In this document: positions 1 to 7,728 of the stretch, in pieces
How positions within the stretch are numbered: the stretch's first letter is position 1
How the letters are laid out: each line of letters opens with the position of its first letter
NCBI GenBank assembly: GCA_020722805.1
Contig: DYKA01000004.1
Location: 1 to 41,557 of the forward strand
Direction of reading: 5' to 3'
DNA: 41,557 nt
Source: Vermiphilus sp.
GTDB taxonomy: Bacteria > Ratteibacteria > UBA8468 > B48-G9 > DTJG01
Made by a program: the position numbers and the translations under genes
Notes under the pieces: model-generated
The model's input: the letters and a program-made list of their open reading frames with translations, nothing else
Told to the model about the DNA's origin: nothing
The model's database searches: none

Positions 1-1
1 G

Positions 2-555
2 CAATTATTGACAATTTATGGTTTCATTAATATCAAGAAGCGTCCAACTTGGGTTTTACAAAAAAAGGAGAACAAATAGCAAGAGAACTTGTGAGAAAAC
101 ATAGATTATGGGAAGTTTTCTTTCACGATGTTCTGGGTTTGAAAGAATTTAATGAGATGGCCGATTCTGTTGAACACGACTCAAATGAAAATGTAGAAGA
201 ATCCCTTTGTGATTTTCTTGACCATCCGCAGCAGTGTCCTGATGGCAAACCGATACCGCGCGGCGCCTGCTGTGGCAGACGTTTCAGAAGAAAAACCGGC
301 TGGGGATTATTTCAGCGGATGGATATTAAGCGGCTGTGTGATGTTGAAAAGGGAACAAGGGCGCGGGTTGTGTGCTTAAGAGAGAAATTTTTCTCAAGAT
401 TTTCATCCTTTGGAATTATTCCTGGTTTTATTATCTATGTGAAAGAGATATTTCCTGGATTCATCATCAAGGTTGACCATACAGAGATTGCTCTTGATAG
501 ACAACTGTGCTGCGAGATACTTGTTCAGGTTCTTCACCAGCAACAAGACACATAG
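2..555 (+). pseudogene. DtxR/MntR-family metal-dependent regulator, 5' partial, apparent frameshift
   Basis: This is the C-terminal part of an iron- or manganese-dependent repressor. From base 49 the protein reads LGFTKKGEQIA, the end of a winged helix. It continues into the metal-binding and dimerisation domain, with the family signature VEHDSNENVEE and HPQQCPDGKPIP. About residues 95-165 after base 49 form a FeoA/SH3-like domain. The reading frame open at base 49 has a TAA at 28-30, whereas the neighbouring frame (from base 2) reads YGFINIKKRPT, which fits the wing just before LGFTKKG. The gene therefore seems to change frame near bases 44-49, as if one base were missing. The TTG at 49 is not a credible start because it lies inside the DNA-binding domain. 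The family binds operators as a metal-loaded dimer; no target can be read here. The N-terminus lies outside the window. The gene is convergent with the M48 gene, four bases away. Confidence 0.8.
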
Positions 556-559
556 CAAT

Positions 560-1315
560 CTATCGTTTTTCTGACTCAAGTTTCTCAATAACCTGTTGCG
601 CGTTCTTTATCCTTTCCTTTGTTTCTGGATGGTCTTTCAGAAAGGTCAATGGAATTGACGGCTGATTTTTTTCAAGCTGTTCCATTTTTTTGAAGAATGA
701 AATCATGCCACGGGGATTGTATCCTGATTGAAATGCATATTTCATCCCAAGAGTATCTGCCTGAATTTCCTGCGAACGGCTGTAGCTTAGCATTGAAAGG
801 GTAAAAACAGTATCGGCAACCTGTTGCAGGGCTTTCTGTCTTCCAGAGCCAAGAAGGATACCTGATGGTATAGAATAAAGGAGCTGTTTTTCAAGTCGGT
901 GGATTCCGTCTCTGTTGCATATATGGCCGATCTCATGTCCGATAACGCATGCGATTTCATCCGCAGAGTCAATCTGTTTCAAGAGTCCCGTGTACACATA
1001 TACAAAGCCACCAGGAACTGAAAAGGCATTGACTTCCTTGCTTTCTATGACTCTGAATGTGAACTTCAGATTTTTTCTGTCATTGTTCCGGGCAATTCTT
1101 GCACATATCTGGCTGAATCCATTGAATACATCTTCAGGGTTTTCAACAATCTTGAATTCCCTGCATATTTTGTTGTCAAGGGCAATTCCGAGGTCTATTT
1201 CGTCCTGTTCTGTATAAACGGTTTTTTCCTGTTTACCTGTAACAGGATTGTAATATGTTGAACATCCACTCAGAAGAAAAGCAAGTACCGAAAAAATTAT
1301 TATTGTTCTTTTCAT
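560..1315 (-). CDS. M48-family zinc metalloprotease, lipoprotein
   Basis: This is a 251-residue periplasmic or envelope-anchored protease of the M48 family (BepA/LoiP-like), probably in envelope protein quality control. The N-terminus is a lipoprotein signal peptide with a lipobox LLSGC, so Cys18 should be lipidated. The zinc site HEIGH is at about residues 127-131, and the third ligand sits in SRSQEIQAD roughly 70 residues later. I chose the ATG at 1315, not an upstream in-frame start at 1402. The signal peptide begins exactly there, and a GGGAGG ribosome-binding site lies three bases before it. The upstream start would also run into the 3' end of mnmE. It is the second gene of a probable mnmE-M48 unit. 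An E. coli-like BepA would carry TPR repeats; none are present, so it is closer to the short lipoprotein forms. Confidence 0.9.
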   Translation of the reverse strand: MKRTIIIFSVLAFLLSGCSTYYNPVTGKQEKTVYTEQDEIDLGIALDNKICREFKIVENPEDVFNGFSQICARIARNNDRKNLKFTFRVIESKEVNAFSVPGGFVYVYTGLLKQIDSADEIACVIGHEIGHICNRDGIHRLEKQLLYSIPSGILLGSGRQKALQQVADTVFTLSMLSYSRSQEIQADTLGMKYAFQSGYNPRGMISFFKKMEQLEKNQPSIPLTFLKDHPETKERIKNAQQVIEKLESEKR

Positions 1316-1325
1316 CTGCCTCCCT

Positions 1326-2717
1326 TTATTTACCGATACAAAATCTGCTGAAGATTCTGTCAAGAAGTTCTTCAGAAACATGCCTGCCAGAAATCTCATC
1401 AAGATGGACTATTGACTGGCGAATGTCTTCAGCGACCATATCAATTGTAATATTTTTCTTCATCAGTTCAAGCGAGTTGTCAAGAAATTCAAGGGATTTT
1501 TCAAGAGAGTGCTGCTGCCTGATGTTTAAGAAAAACTCGGCATTATTTATTTCCCCTGAACCGGCGTAGACCTTTTCAAGAATTGCCGAATGAAGTTCAG
1601 GAAGCCCTTTCCCTGTTAGCGCCGAAATCTCAACGATTATTGATCTCTTGAAAAAATCCGGGAGATTTTCTTTTCCTGTTCTTGACGGAAGGTCGCACTT
1701 GTTGAAAACAATGATGTGGTTTTTGTTTTTTATCTCATTCAGTATCTGAAAATCAAGTTCGTCAAGGTCGTCTGATGCGTCAAGTAAGATAAGAACTATT
1801 TCGGCTTTTTCTATCCATTTTCTCGTTTTCTCAATTCCCATTTTTTCAACTTCCAGTGAAGAATGTCTGAGACCGGCTGTGTCAACTATTGTAAAGGGTA
1901 TACCCTGAATGTTGATCACCGCTTCTATTGAGTCCCTTGTTGTACCCGGGGTTTCAGAAACGATCGCCCTGTCCTCTTCAACCAGCAGATTGAGCAAACT
2001 TGATTTCCCGACATTTGGTTTTCCCACTATGGCAATCCTTACGCCTTCCGTAAAGACCTTTCCTGCCTGTCCTGTTTTTATGGTCTGCTTGATATCAGAT
2101 ATAACAGAGGTGATGTTCTCCACAAGATTTGTATTGTCCAATTCTCCGTAATCTTCTGAAAAATCAATCTGATACTCAATCTTTGCAAGGATTTCCAGAA
2201 GTTTGTTCCTGAATATGTTCACTTTTTTTGAAAGAGAACCTGTCAGCTGGCTGATAGAAACCTCAAGGGATTTTTCGGTTCTCGCCCCTATTATGGCAGG
2301 AATGCTTTCTACTTGTGTAAGGTCAATTCTTCCATTAATGAAAGCCCTTCTGGTAAATTCGCCCGGTTCAGCGAGCCGTGCCCCCTTTTTTATACATATA
2401 CCCAGAACCGACCTGATTGCCGCAAGACCTCCATGACAACCAATCTCAGCCATATCTTCCCTTGTGTAGCTTGCAGGACTTCTCATTATTGTTACAAGTA
2501 CCTCATCAATAAATTTTCCGTCATCCATCACAAATCCGTATCTCACTGTATGAGTTTTCCATATTTCTGATATTTTTCTTTTGCGGGATGGCGTGAATAT
2601 CTCACCAATAATCCTGAGTGTATCAGGTCCGCTCATCCTGATGATTCCTATTCCGCTTATACCGTAAGGAGTGGAAAGTGCGCAGATTGTATCGGTTTCT
2701 ATAATTTCCCTGACCAT
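1326..2717 (-). CDS. mnmE: tRNA uridine-5-carboxymethylaminomethyl(34) synthesis GTPase MnmE
   Basis: MnmE works with MnmG to modify U34 in the wobble position of several tRNAs, using methylene-THF, FAD and a potassium-activated GTPase. The 463-residue protein has the N-terminal folate-binding domain (start DTICALSTPYGISGIGIIRMSG), the helical domain and the inserted G domain. G-domain motifs are GKPNVGKSS (G1), DTAGL (G3) and NKCD (G4). It ends in the diagnostic FCIGK with the invariant cysteine. I prefer the ATG at 2717 over a TTG at 2735, because MVREIIETDTICA matches the usual N-terminus. No Shine-Dalgarno site precedes it. Instead a minus-strand TATAAT ends six bases upstream, so the mRNA may be leaderless. 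The M48 protease gene follows ten bases after the stop. Confidence 0.97.
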   Translation of the reverse strand: MVREIIETDTICALSTPYGISGIGIIRMSGPDTLRIIGEIFTPSRKRKISEIWKTHTVRYGFVMDDGKFIDEVLVTIMRSPASYTREDMAEIGCHGGLAAIRSVLGICIKKGARLAEPGEFTRRAFINGRIDLTQVESIPAIIGARTEKSLEVSISQLTGSLSKKVNIFRNKLLEILAKIEYQIDFSEDYGELDNTNLVENITSVISDIKQTIKTGQAGKVFTEGVRIAIVGKPNVGKSSLLNLLVEEDRAIVSETPGTTRDSIEAVINIQGIPFTIVDTAGLRHSSLEVEKMGIEKTRKWIEKAEIVLILLDASDDLDELDFQILNEIKNKNHIIVFNKCDLPSRTGKENLPDFFKRSIIVEISALTGKGLPELHSAILEKVYAGSGEINNAEFFLNIRQQHSLEKSLEFLDNSLELMKKNITIDMVAEDIRQSIVHLDEISGRHVSEELLDRIFSRFCIGK

Positions 2718-2731
2718 GGTATAATTATACC
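2718..2731. promoter_or_regulatory. Perfect 14-bp palindrome carrying a TATAAT box on both strands
   Basis: GGTATAATTATACC is a perfect dyad lying between the divergent mnmE (ATG at 2717) and htpX (ATG at 2781). It contains TATAAT on the plus strand (2720-2725) and on the minus strand (2729-2724). On the minus strand the box is six bases from the ATG of mnmE, which predicts transcription starting at the start codon itself. On the plus strand it would give htpX a leader of about 50 bases with a good AAAGGAGG site. Neither direction has a convincing -35 box. Use as a bidirectional -10 element is inference; the dyad could also be an operator. Confidence 0.55.
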
Positions 2732-2780
2732 GCAACTTTTGGCTGAAGTGTGCATCTAAACAAATAAAAGGAGGTCTGTT

Positions 2781-3635
2781 ATGGGTGCGAGAATAAAAAG
2801 TTATTTACTTTTAGGGCTGTTGAGCGTACTTCTTGTTTATATTGGAAGTTTCTTTGGTACAAATGGAATGGTCGTTGCATTTATTTTTGCACTCGGGATG
2901 AATATTATTACATATTTTGTAGGTGATAAGATAGTACTGGCGATGAGTTCGGCAACCAAGATACCTGAGGAGCAAATGCCAGAACTTCATAGATTGATTT
3001 CTGAAGTTTCTATTTCTGCTGGCATTCCAAAACCAGAGGTTTACCTTATCCCTTCAAAAAGTCCCAATGCCTTTGCAACAGGAAGAGACCCGAACCACGC
3101 TTCAGTTGCAGTTACAGAGGGTATTCTTGAACTTCTTGACAAAGAGGAACTCAAGGGGGTGATAGCCCACGAACTATCCCATATCAAAAATAGAGATATT
3201 CTTATAGCAACAATCGCAGCCACACTTGCAAGCGCAATAACCATGATTGGAAGAATGCTGCAGTTTGCGGCAATGTTTGGGGGTTCAGGAAGAGATTCTG
3301 ATAGAGGAGGAAACATTTTTTCAGTTATTGCGATGCTTCTTTTTGCGATTCTCTTGCCGATTGCGGCAATGCTTATTCAGCTTGCGATTTCAAGAAACAG
3401 GGAATATCTCGCTGATGAAACAGGTGCTCGAATTGTTCATAATCCATTTGGCCTTGCGAATGCATTGAGGAAACTTGCAAAGGGAACTGCTGTTTTTCCG
3501 ATGAATAACGCAAATCCATCAACAAGCCATCTTTTTATTGTTAATCCATTCTCCGGGAAATCGTTCTTCGCGCTCTTTTCAACGCATCCGCCATTAGAGG
3601 AGAGAATCAGGCGACTTGAAAGTATGGATTTTTAA
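2781..3635 (+). CDS. htpX: Membrane zinc metalloprotease HtpX
   Basis: HtpX (M48B) is an inner-membrane protease that cleaves misfolded membrane proteins under envelope stress. The 284-residue protein has two N-terminal transmembrane segments (about residues 5-25 and 30-50). The zinc motif HELSH lies at about residues 126-130, followed by IKNRDIL. Another hydrophobic pair occupies residues 137-160 and 180-200, and the third zinc ligand is in SRNREYLADETGA. The C-terminal HPPLEERIRRL is typical of the family. A strong AAAGGAGG ribosome-binding site precedes the ATG. It ends with TAA immediately against the stop of the convergent URO-D-family gene, with no intergenic base. With the M48 lipoprotein protease on the other side of mnmE, two M48 enzymes flank the tRNA-modification gene. 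Confidence 0.95.
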   Translation: MGARIKSYLLLGLLSVLLVYIGSFFGTNGMVVAFIFALGMNIITYFVGDKIVLAMSSATKIPEEQMPELHRLISEVSISAGIPKPEVYLIPSKSPNAFATGRDPNHASVAVTEGILELLDKEELKGVIAHELSHIKNRDILIATIAATLASAITMIGRMLQFAAMFGGSGRDSDRGGNIFSVIAMLLFAILLPIAAMLIQLAISRNREYLADETGARIVHNPFGLANALRKLAKGTAVFPMNNANPSTSHLFIVNPFSGKSFFALFSTHPPLEERIRRLESMDF

Positions 3636-4721
3636 TTATTTCCTGTTTTTTTCAACCCATTGTGAGATAGCATAAAACCTTTCTGGTTCAACACTTATTC
3701 CGTCTGCAAATACCCCGAGTATGAAGTTTGCTTTTTTCAGTCGTTCGGTTATAAGCAGGTCAAGAGCAGGCGGAATATCCTGTATTTTGTTGAGAAGGAA
3801 TACTGAGGGGTCAAGTGCGCTGATGATAATAGTGTCTTCCCCGAGGATATCCAGCGCAAGTTCCCATGGTGTATCGCCTGTTGGCGGTGGTGTTAGAGCG
3901 TGAATGCCATCACATCCGGTTTCCTTGATAAGATGAAGAATATTCCTAACATGTCCACACATATGAAGGATGGCAGTTTTACCGGCATTCTTGATTATTT
4001 TCACAAACTCCTGCTGATGCGGCATATTAAACTGTTGATAGATTTTAGGGCTGATGTAATAGGTGCTCGTATTTTCAACCAGTATTACACAACTGCAGGG
4101 TCCTTCAGCCAGTATCCTGAATGCGTCAAGTTCCTTTCTGTGCATTGTATCAATCAATCTTTTCATCTCATCAGGATAGTCATGAAGCAGATAGTAAAAA
4201 TTGACCGTTCCCATATCCATCTCAAGAAGCCTTGGGATTGTTGACGGACCCCAGAATCTTGTTATGACACCATTTTCATCAACGAGATTTTCAAGCTTCT
4301 TAAGAGTTTCGCCATCATCATGCCTGACAAATTCTGCCTGTTCCCACATAACTGTGTAGATTCTCACTGCTTCAAGGCAGTCAACCATATATTTCAGTGG
4401 ATGTCCATTTTTCCCGCACACAGCAGTCAGCGTTCCTTCTGGAGTGCTTATATTTCTTATGACCTTTTCACTATCTTTATAAGTTTCTATGGATACTTTT
4501 GGGGACCATTTCAGTTCAGGAGATCTAAAGACATATGGCGTATTCCAGCCATCCAGAAGCAGTATGTCGCATTTAATGTGTTTGTAGAAATCAATTCCAT
4601 AATTTCCCTTCAGGTGTTCTGGGAGCAAATCAAGGGTATTATTGTCAATGAGAGCTGTCCATGAAAGACAATCATGTGGCTTCTTTTTAAGTATTGACGT
4701 GATTCTTTCTTTTGGTGTCAC
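3636..4721 (-). CDS. Uroporphyrinogen decarboxylase (URO-D) superfamily protein, probable methyltransferase-type
   Basis: This 361-residue protein begins MTPKERITSILKKKPHD, the usual opening of the URO-D superfamily branch containing corrinoid-dependent methyltransferases (MtaA/MtbA-like). It is unlikely to be a haem-pathway HemE, because no haem genes are nearby and the HemE N-terminal arginine motif is absent. A family-typical stretch LHMCGHVRNIL (about residues 254-264) carries the His-X-Cys-type element that binds zinc in methyltransferase members. The downstream DGIHALTPPPTGDTPW segment also fits. The start is a GTG at 4721 with an AGGAG site five bases upstream, and a minus-strand TATAAT at 4750-4745. 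No corrinoid protein gene is adjacent, so the substrate is unknown. Two more members of this superfamily lie in the window (20439-21712 and 33434-34501). Confidence 0.8.
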   Translation of the reverse strand: MTPKERITSILKKKPHDCLSWTALIDNNTLDLLPEHLKGNYGIDFYKHIKCDILLLDGWNTPYVFRSPELKWSPKVSIETYKDSEKVIRNISTPEGTLTAVCGKNGHPLKYMVDCLEAVRIYTVMWEQAEFVRHDDGETLKKLENLVDENGVITRFWGPSTIPRLLEMDMGTVNFYYLLHDYPDEMKRLIDTMHRKELDAFRILAEGPCSCVILVENTSTYYISPKIYQQFNMPHQQEFVKIIKNAGKTAILHMCGHVRNILHLIKETGCDGIHALTPPPTGDTPWELALDILGEDTIIISALDPSVFLLNKIQDIPPALDLLITERLKKANFILGVFADGISVEPERFYAISQWVEKNRK

Positions 4722-4767
4722 GGTTTCTCCTGTAAGTTTGTTATATTATAGTGGGAAAACGCGATTT

Positions 4768-4797
4768 TTGACAGTAGAAACCCATAAGGAGTATAAT
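4768..4797 (+). promoter_or_regulatory. Consensus sigma-70 promoter upstream of the tRNA-Asp region
   Basis: TTGACA (4768-4773) and TATAAT (4792-4797) are both perfect consensus hexamers separated by 18 bases. Transcription would start near 4804 and read through the repeat-rich leader into tRNA-Asp at 5001. A second TATAAT on the opposite strand (4750-4745) probably serves the URO-D-family gene, so the two promoters are back to back. The match is seen directly; activity is inferred. Confidence 0.7.
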
Positions 4798-4829
4798 TTA
4801 TTTGTAAATACTCAATAAAGTACAATTTA

Positions 4830-4940
4830 TTGCAAAGTGAAAATTGCAAAGTGAAAAACAAACTTAGCAAACAGACTAAATTACATACGGCAAGAAGAAT
4901 AAATAATTTTAATTTTGCAGTTTACAATTTGCATTTTGCA
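4830..4940. repeat. 14-bp tandem duplication and imperfect inverted repeat in the tRNA-Asp leader
   Basis: TTGCAAAGTGAAAA occurs twice back to back at 4830-4843 and 4844-4857. The segment 4831-4850 is complementary to 4921-4940 at 17 of 20 positions, which would fold the RNA into a long hairpin with a loop of about 70 bases. No gene is visible in 4722-5000; the short open frame there runs into the tRNA and has no ribosome-binding site. This could be the relic of a miniature inverted-repeat element or a structured leader processed away during tRNA maturation. I cannot tell which. Confidence 0.55.
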
Positions 4941-5000
4941 TTATTGAATATTCAGGGAAGGGTGTTTACTCAATATTTACAACAATTATTTGACCGAATA

Positions 5001-5074
5001 AGGGGCCGTAGTTCAGCGGATTAGAATGCCGGACTGTCGATCCGGAGGTCGCGGGTTCGAACCCCGTCGGCCCC
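5001..5074 (+). tRNA. tRNA-Asp (GTC)
   Basis: The sequence folds as a standard cloverleaf of 74 bases without CCA. The acceptor stem is GGGGCCG (5001-5007) pairing with CGGCCCC (5067-5073), with discriminator G at 5074. The anticodon stem CCGGA/TCCGG encloses the loop CTGTCGA, giving anticodon GTC at 5035-5037, which reads aspartate codons GAC and GAT. The T arm GCGGG-TTCGAAC-CCCGT is canonical. CCA is not encoded, so tRNA nucleotidyltransferase must add it. It lies about 110 bases before thrS, with a terminator-like hairpin between them. Confidence 0.97.
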
Positions 5075-5136
5075 GCTTATTAAAATTTCCTTTAATTCTT
5101 CCCGGGAAAAGGAAGACAGGGAAACGAAGAAAAACT

Positions 5137-5165
5137 GCAGAATCTTTGAATTCTGCTTGTTTTTT
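5137..5165 (+). terminator. Rho-independent terminator-like hairpin after tRNA-Asp
   Basis: GCAGAAT (5137-5143) pairs perfectly with ATTCTGC (5150-5156) around a six-base loop. A T-rich run TTGTTTTTT (5157-5165) follows. It would end the tRNA-Asp transcript. Because the thrS start is only 18 bases further on, thrS either relies on read-through, making this an attenuator, or on an undetected promoter. I saw no T-box consensus. Confidence 0.6.
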
Positions 5166-5183
5166 GAGCAAAAAGTTAAAAAA

Positions 5184-6929
5184 ATGAAAAAACTTTTTGA
5201 AACCGATCTTGAAGCACTTAGGCATACTGCCTCACATATTCTTGCCCAGTCAGTAAAAAGACTATATCCTGACACGAAACTCGGTATTGGACCTGCAATT
5301 GAGGACGGTTTTTATTATGATTTCCTCAGAAAGGAGCCATTTGCGCCTGGAGATATTGAAAAGATAACGGCTGAGATGAAAAATATTATAAAGGAAAACC
5401 TGAGGGTTGAAAAACTTGAGTGTGACAGGGAAAAAGCAGCAGAAATACTTAAGGATGAACCATTGAAACTTGAAATTTTGTCAGAAATTCCCGATGCCAG
5501 AGTTTCATTTTATAAACAGGGCGAGTTTATTGATTTATGTGCGGGTCCGCATGTTTCATCAACAGGCCAGGTTAAGCACTTCAAACTGCTGAATATTTCT
5601 TCTGCTTACTGGAGGGGAAACGAAAACAGGGAAACCCTTCAGAGAATTTATGGTGTTTGTTTTCCGACCGCTGAAGAACTTGAAGAGTATCTCAAGAATC
5701 TTGAAGAAGCAAAAAAAAGAGACCACAGGGTTCTCGGCCCTGCTATCGGTCTTTTTTCACTTCAACCCGAGTATGGGGCCGGGCTTGTCTACTGGCATCC
5801 AAGAGGCGGTACAACAAGAAAAATTATTGAGGATTTCTGGAGAGATTCTCATCTTGAAAGAGGATATCATCTTGTTTATACACCTCATATTGCAGATGTT
5901 TCACTGTGGGAAAAATCAGGGCATCTGTCCTTTTATAAAGAAAATATGTTTCCGCCGATTAATATTGAAAACAACGTTTCATATCAGTTAAAGCCAATGA
6001 ACTGTCCGTTTCACATCCTTATTTATCAGTCGTCCCTGCACAGCTATAGGGAGTTTCCAATAAGATGGGCAGAACTTGGAACTGTTTATAGATACGAGAA
6101 AGACGGTGTTCTTCACGGAACCCTGAGGGTTCGTGGGTTTACGCAGGATGATGCGCACATCTTTTGCAGGCCCGACCAGATAGAAAGTGAGGTTGTTGAT
6201 GTTCTTGATTTTGTTATGTATTTTCTATCAAGTTTCGGTTTTTCTGAATATGAGATATACCTGTCAACAAGGCCTGATAAATTTGTTGGTTCGGTGGAGA
6301 ACTGGGAAAGGGCAACAAAAGCGCTTGAGAACGCCTTAATGAAAAAAAATCTTCAGTATCAGGTTGACCCTGGAGAGGGTGTTTTCTATGGCCCAAAGAT
6401 TGACCTGAAAATAAGAGATTGCCTCAGGAGAACCTGGCAGTGTTCAACAATACAGGTTGATTTTAATATCCCTGAGAGATTTGGATTGAAATATGTAAAT
6501 CAGGCTAACAAGTTTGAGAGACCCATTATGATACACAGGGCGATTATGGGTTCACTTGAAAGATTCTTCGGTGTCTTGATTGAACACTACAGCGGCAATT
6601 TTCCTGTGTGGCTTGCGCCTGTTCAACTGAAAATCCTGCCGATTGCAGACAGAATTATTCCTTATGCAGAAGAGATTCTTGCCTTCTCCAGGAAAAACAA
6701 AATCAGGGCAGAAATGGATGTTTCCCAGGAGTCCTTAAATAAGAAAATTCGCATTGCTGAAAATGAAAAAGTTCCTGTTATTGCAGTCGTCGGCGAAAAA
6801 GAACAGTCCTCAAGAACTGTTGCTGTCAGGGTACATAAAAAGGGAATGGTTGGAGTTTATCCTGTTGAAGAACTTGTAAAAAAAATCAGGGCACTGGATA
6901 ATACAAGAAAGATAGAGATAGACATCTGA
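5184..6929 (+). CDS. thrS: Threonyl-tRNA synthetase, short form without TGS domain
   Basis: ThrRS charges tRNA-Thr and edits mischarged seryl-tRNA. The 581-residue protein starts almost directly with the editing domain (HTASHIL, then CAGPH, the metal-binding HxxxH and Cys-x-x-x-His elements). The class II catalytic core follows, with MNCPFH, RWAELGTVYRYE and the motif-3 arginine region RAIMGSLERFFG. A C-terminal anticodon-binding domain begins at about residue 480. Typical bacterial ThrRS is near 640 residues because of an N-terminal TGS domain, which is missing. The upstream sequence is a terminator-like hairpin, not lost coding sequence. I chose the ATG at 5184 over a TTG at 5157, which lies in the hairpin T tract. 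No clear Shine-Dalgarno site is visible. The downstream order infC-rpmI-rplT is the classical arrangement. Confidence 0.96.
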   Translation: MKKLFETDLEALRHTASHILAQSVKRLYPDTKLGIGPAIEDGFYYDFLRKEPFAPGDIEKITAEMKNIIKENLRVEKLECDREKAAEILKDEPLKLEILSEIPDARVSFYKQGEFIDLCAGPHVSSTGQVKHFKLLNISSAYWRGNENRETLQRIYGVCFPTAEELEEYLKNLEEAKKRDHRVLGPAIGLFSLQPEYGAGLVYWHPRGGTTRKIIEDFWRDSHLERGYHLVYTPHIADVSLWEKSGHLSFYKENMFPPINIENNVSYQLKPMNCPFHILIYQSSLHSYREFPIRWAELGTVYRYEKDGVLHGTLRVRGFTQDDAHIFCRPDQIESEVVDVLDFVMYFLSSFGFSEYEIYLSTRPDKFVGSVENWERATKALENALMKKNLQYQVDPGEGVFYGPKIDLKIRDCLRRTWQCSTIQVDFNIPERFGLKYVNQANKFERPIMIHRAIMGSLERFFGVLIEHYSGNFPVWLAPVQLKILPIADRIIPYAEEILAFSRKNKIRAEMDVSQESLNKKIRIAENEKVPVIAVVGEKEQSSRTVAVRVHKKGMVGVYPVEELVKKIRALDNTRKIEIDI

Positions 6930-6930
6930 T

Positions 6931-6958
6931 TTGCAGTAATTTTGCTTTTGAGTATAAT
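6931..6958 (+). promoter_or_regulatory. Promoter of the infC-rpmI-rplT unit
   Basis: TTGCAG (6931-6936) and TATAAT (6953-6958) are separated by 16 bases, just after the thrS stop. Transcription would start near 6965, leaving a leader of about 28 bases before the AUC start of infC. This suggests infC-rpmI-rplT can be transcribed independently of thrS. Confidence 0.6.
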
Positions 6959-6992
6959 AATTACGGAAAAGTTGTGAGAAAAAGGAGAAGAT

Positions 6993-7502
6993 ATCGACCC
7001 ACGCAGGTATAATATTAACTACAGGATCCGGGCATCTCAGGTTAGAGTAATTAGTGAATCCGGTCAGCAGCTTGGGGTTGTGCCGAGAGATGAAGCGATA
7101 GCAATGGCAAAGGAACGTTTGATGGATCTTGTAGAGATAGTTCCAAATGCAAATCCTCCTGTTTGCAGAATACTGGATTTCAAAAGATTTCTATACGAGC
7201 AGAAGAAAAAAGAAAAGGAAGCAAGGAAAAAACAAAAATCAATTCAGATGAAGGAAATTCGTCTGAGACCGGAAATCAGTGAACACGATTATAATTTTAA
7301 GAAACAACACATAGAGGACTTTTTGAAGGAAGGGCACAGAGTAAAGGTTTCTGTTGCCTTTAGAGGAAGAGAAATTCTGCATAAAGAGAGGGGCTACAAT
7401 ATCCTCAAAAAACTTATATCAGACCTGGGACCTCTTGCAAAGGTTGAAAAAAGTCCGCACGAGGAAGGCAGATTTCTTAATGTAATCCTTATCCCGTATT
7501 GA
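6993..7502 (+). CDS. infC: Translation initiation factor IF-3 starting at a rare AUC codon
   Basis: IF-3 binds the 30S subunit, keeps the ribosome dissociated and rejects non-standard start codons. No ATG, GTG or TTG in this frame gives a full-length protein. The first usual codon, GTG at 7080, would delete the conserved N-terminal segment. Reading upstream in the same frame gives [13 protein letters not shown] and [12 protein letters not shown], the standard IF-3 N-domain. An AAAGGAG site (6981-6987) sits five bases before an ATC at 6993, giving 169 residues, the normal length. The C domain contains [10 protein letters not shown] and [11 protein letters not shown]. In enterobacteria infC uses AUU, so that IF-3 represses its own translation; the same logic is likely here. 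The frame upstream is closed by TGA at 6975. The start is inferred from homology plus the ribosome-binding site. Confidence 0.93.
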   Translation: MDPRRYNINYRIRASQVRVISESGQQLGVVPRDEAIAMAKERLMDLVEIVPNANPPVCRILDFKRFLYEQKKKEKEARKKQKSIQMKEIRLRPEISEHDYNFKKQHIEDFLKEGHRVKVSVAFRGREILHKERGYNILKKLISDLGPLAKVEKSPHEEGRFLNVILIPY

Positions 7503-7516
7503 AAAAGGAGTTTTTA

Positions 7517-7714
7517 ATGCCAAAGTTGAAAACAAGGAAATCAGTTGCCAAGAGATTCAAGATAACAGCAACAGGAAAGGTGAAACATTACAGAAGTGGT
7601 AAGAGTCATATACTCACCAAGAAAAGCGCAAAAAGGAAAAGGCGACTTGCAAAACCAAAAATACTTGGTGGCACGCAGGCGAAAATGATAAAGAGGATGC
7701 TTCCTTATTCATAA
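7517..7714 (+). CDS. rpmI: 50S ribosomal protein L35 (bL35)
   Basis: This 65-residue, very basic protein starts [15 protein letters not shown] and continues with [18 protein letters not shown], the standard bL35 sequence. It ends [10 protein letters not shown]. The ATG at 7517 is preceded by AAGGAG (7505-7510); an in-frame start at 7499 would only add residues from the ribosome-binding site. It lies 14 bases after infC and 14 before rplT. In many bacteria L20 represses this pair through an mRNA structure; I could not identify one here. Confidence 0.97.
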   Translation: MPKLKTRKSVAKRFKITATGKVKHYRSGKSHILTKKSAKRKRRLAKPKILGGTQAKMIKRMLPYS

Positions 7715-7728
7715 CCAGGAGATTAAAA

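Noticed and set aside
3636-4721. HemE (haem-pathway uroporphyrinogen decarboxylase)
   Set aside because: The sequence belongs to the wider superfamily, with a methyltransferase-like CGH element, and no haem genes are near.
4830-5024. 64-codon ORF before and into tRNA-Asp
   Set aside because: It has no ribosome-binding site, its sequence is repeat-derived, and it runs into the tRNA gene.
5075-5183. T-box riboswitch in front of thrS
   Set aside because: No AGGGTGGNACCGCG-like T-box or specifier-loop structure is visible; only a simple terminator-like hairpin is present.
7080-7502. infC starting at GTG 7080
   Set aside because: It removes about 29 residues of the conserved IF-3 N-domain that are encoded in the same frame upstream, and it has no ribosome-binding site.
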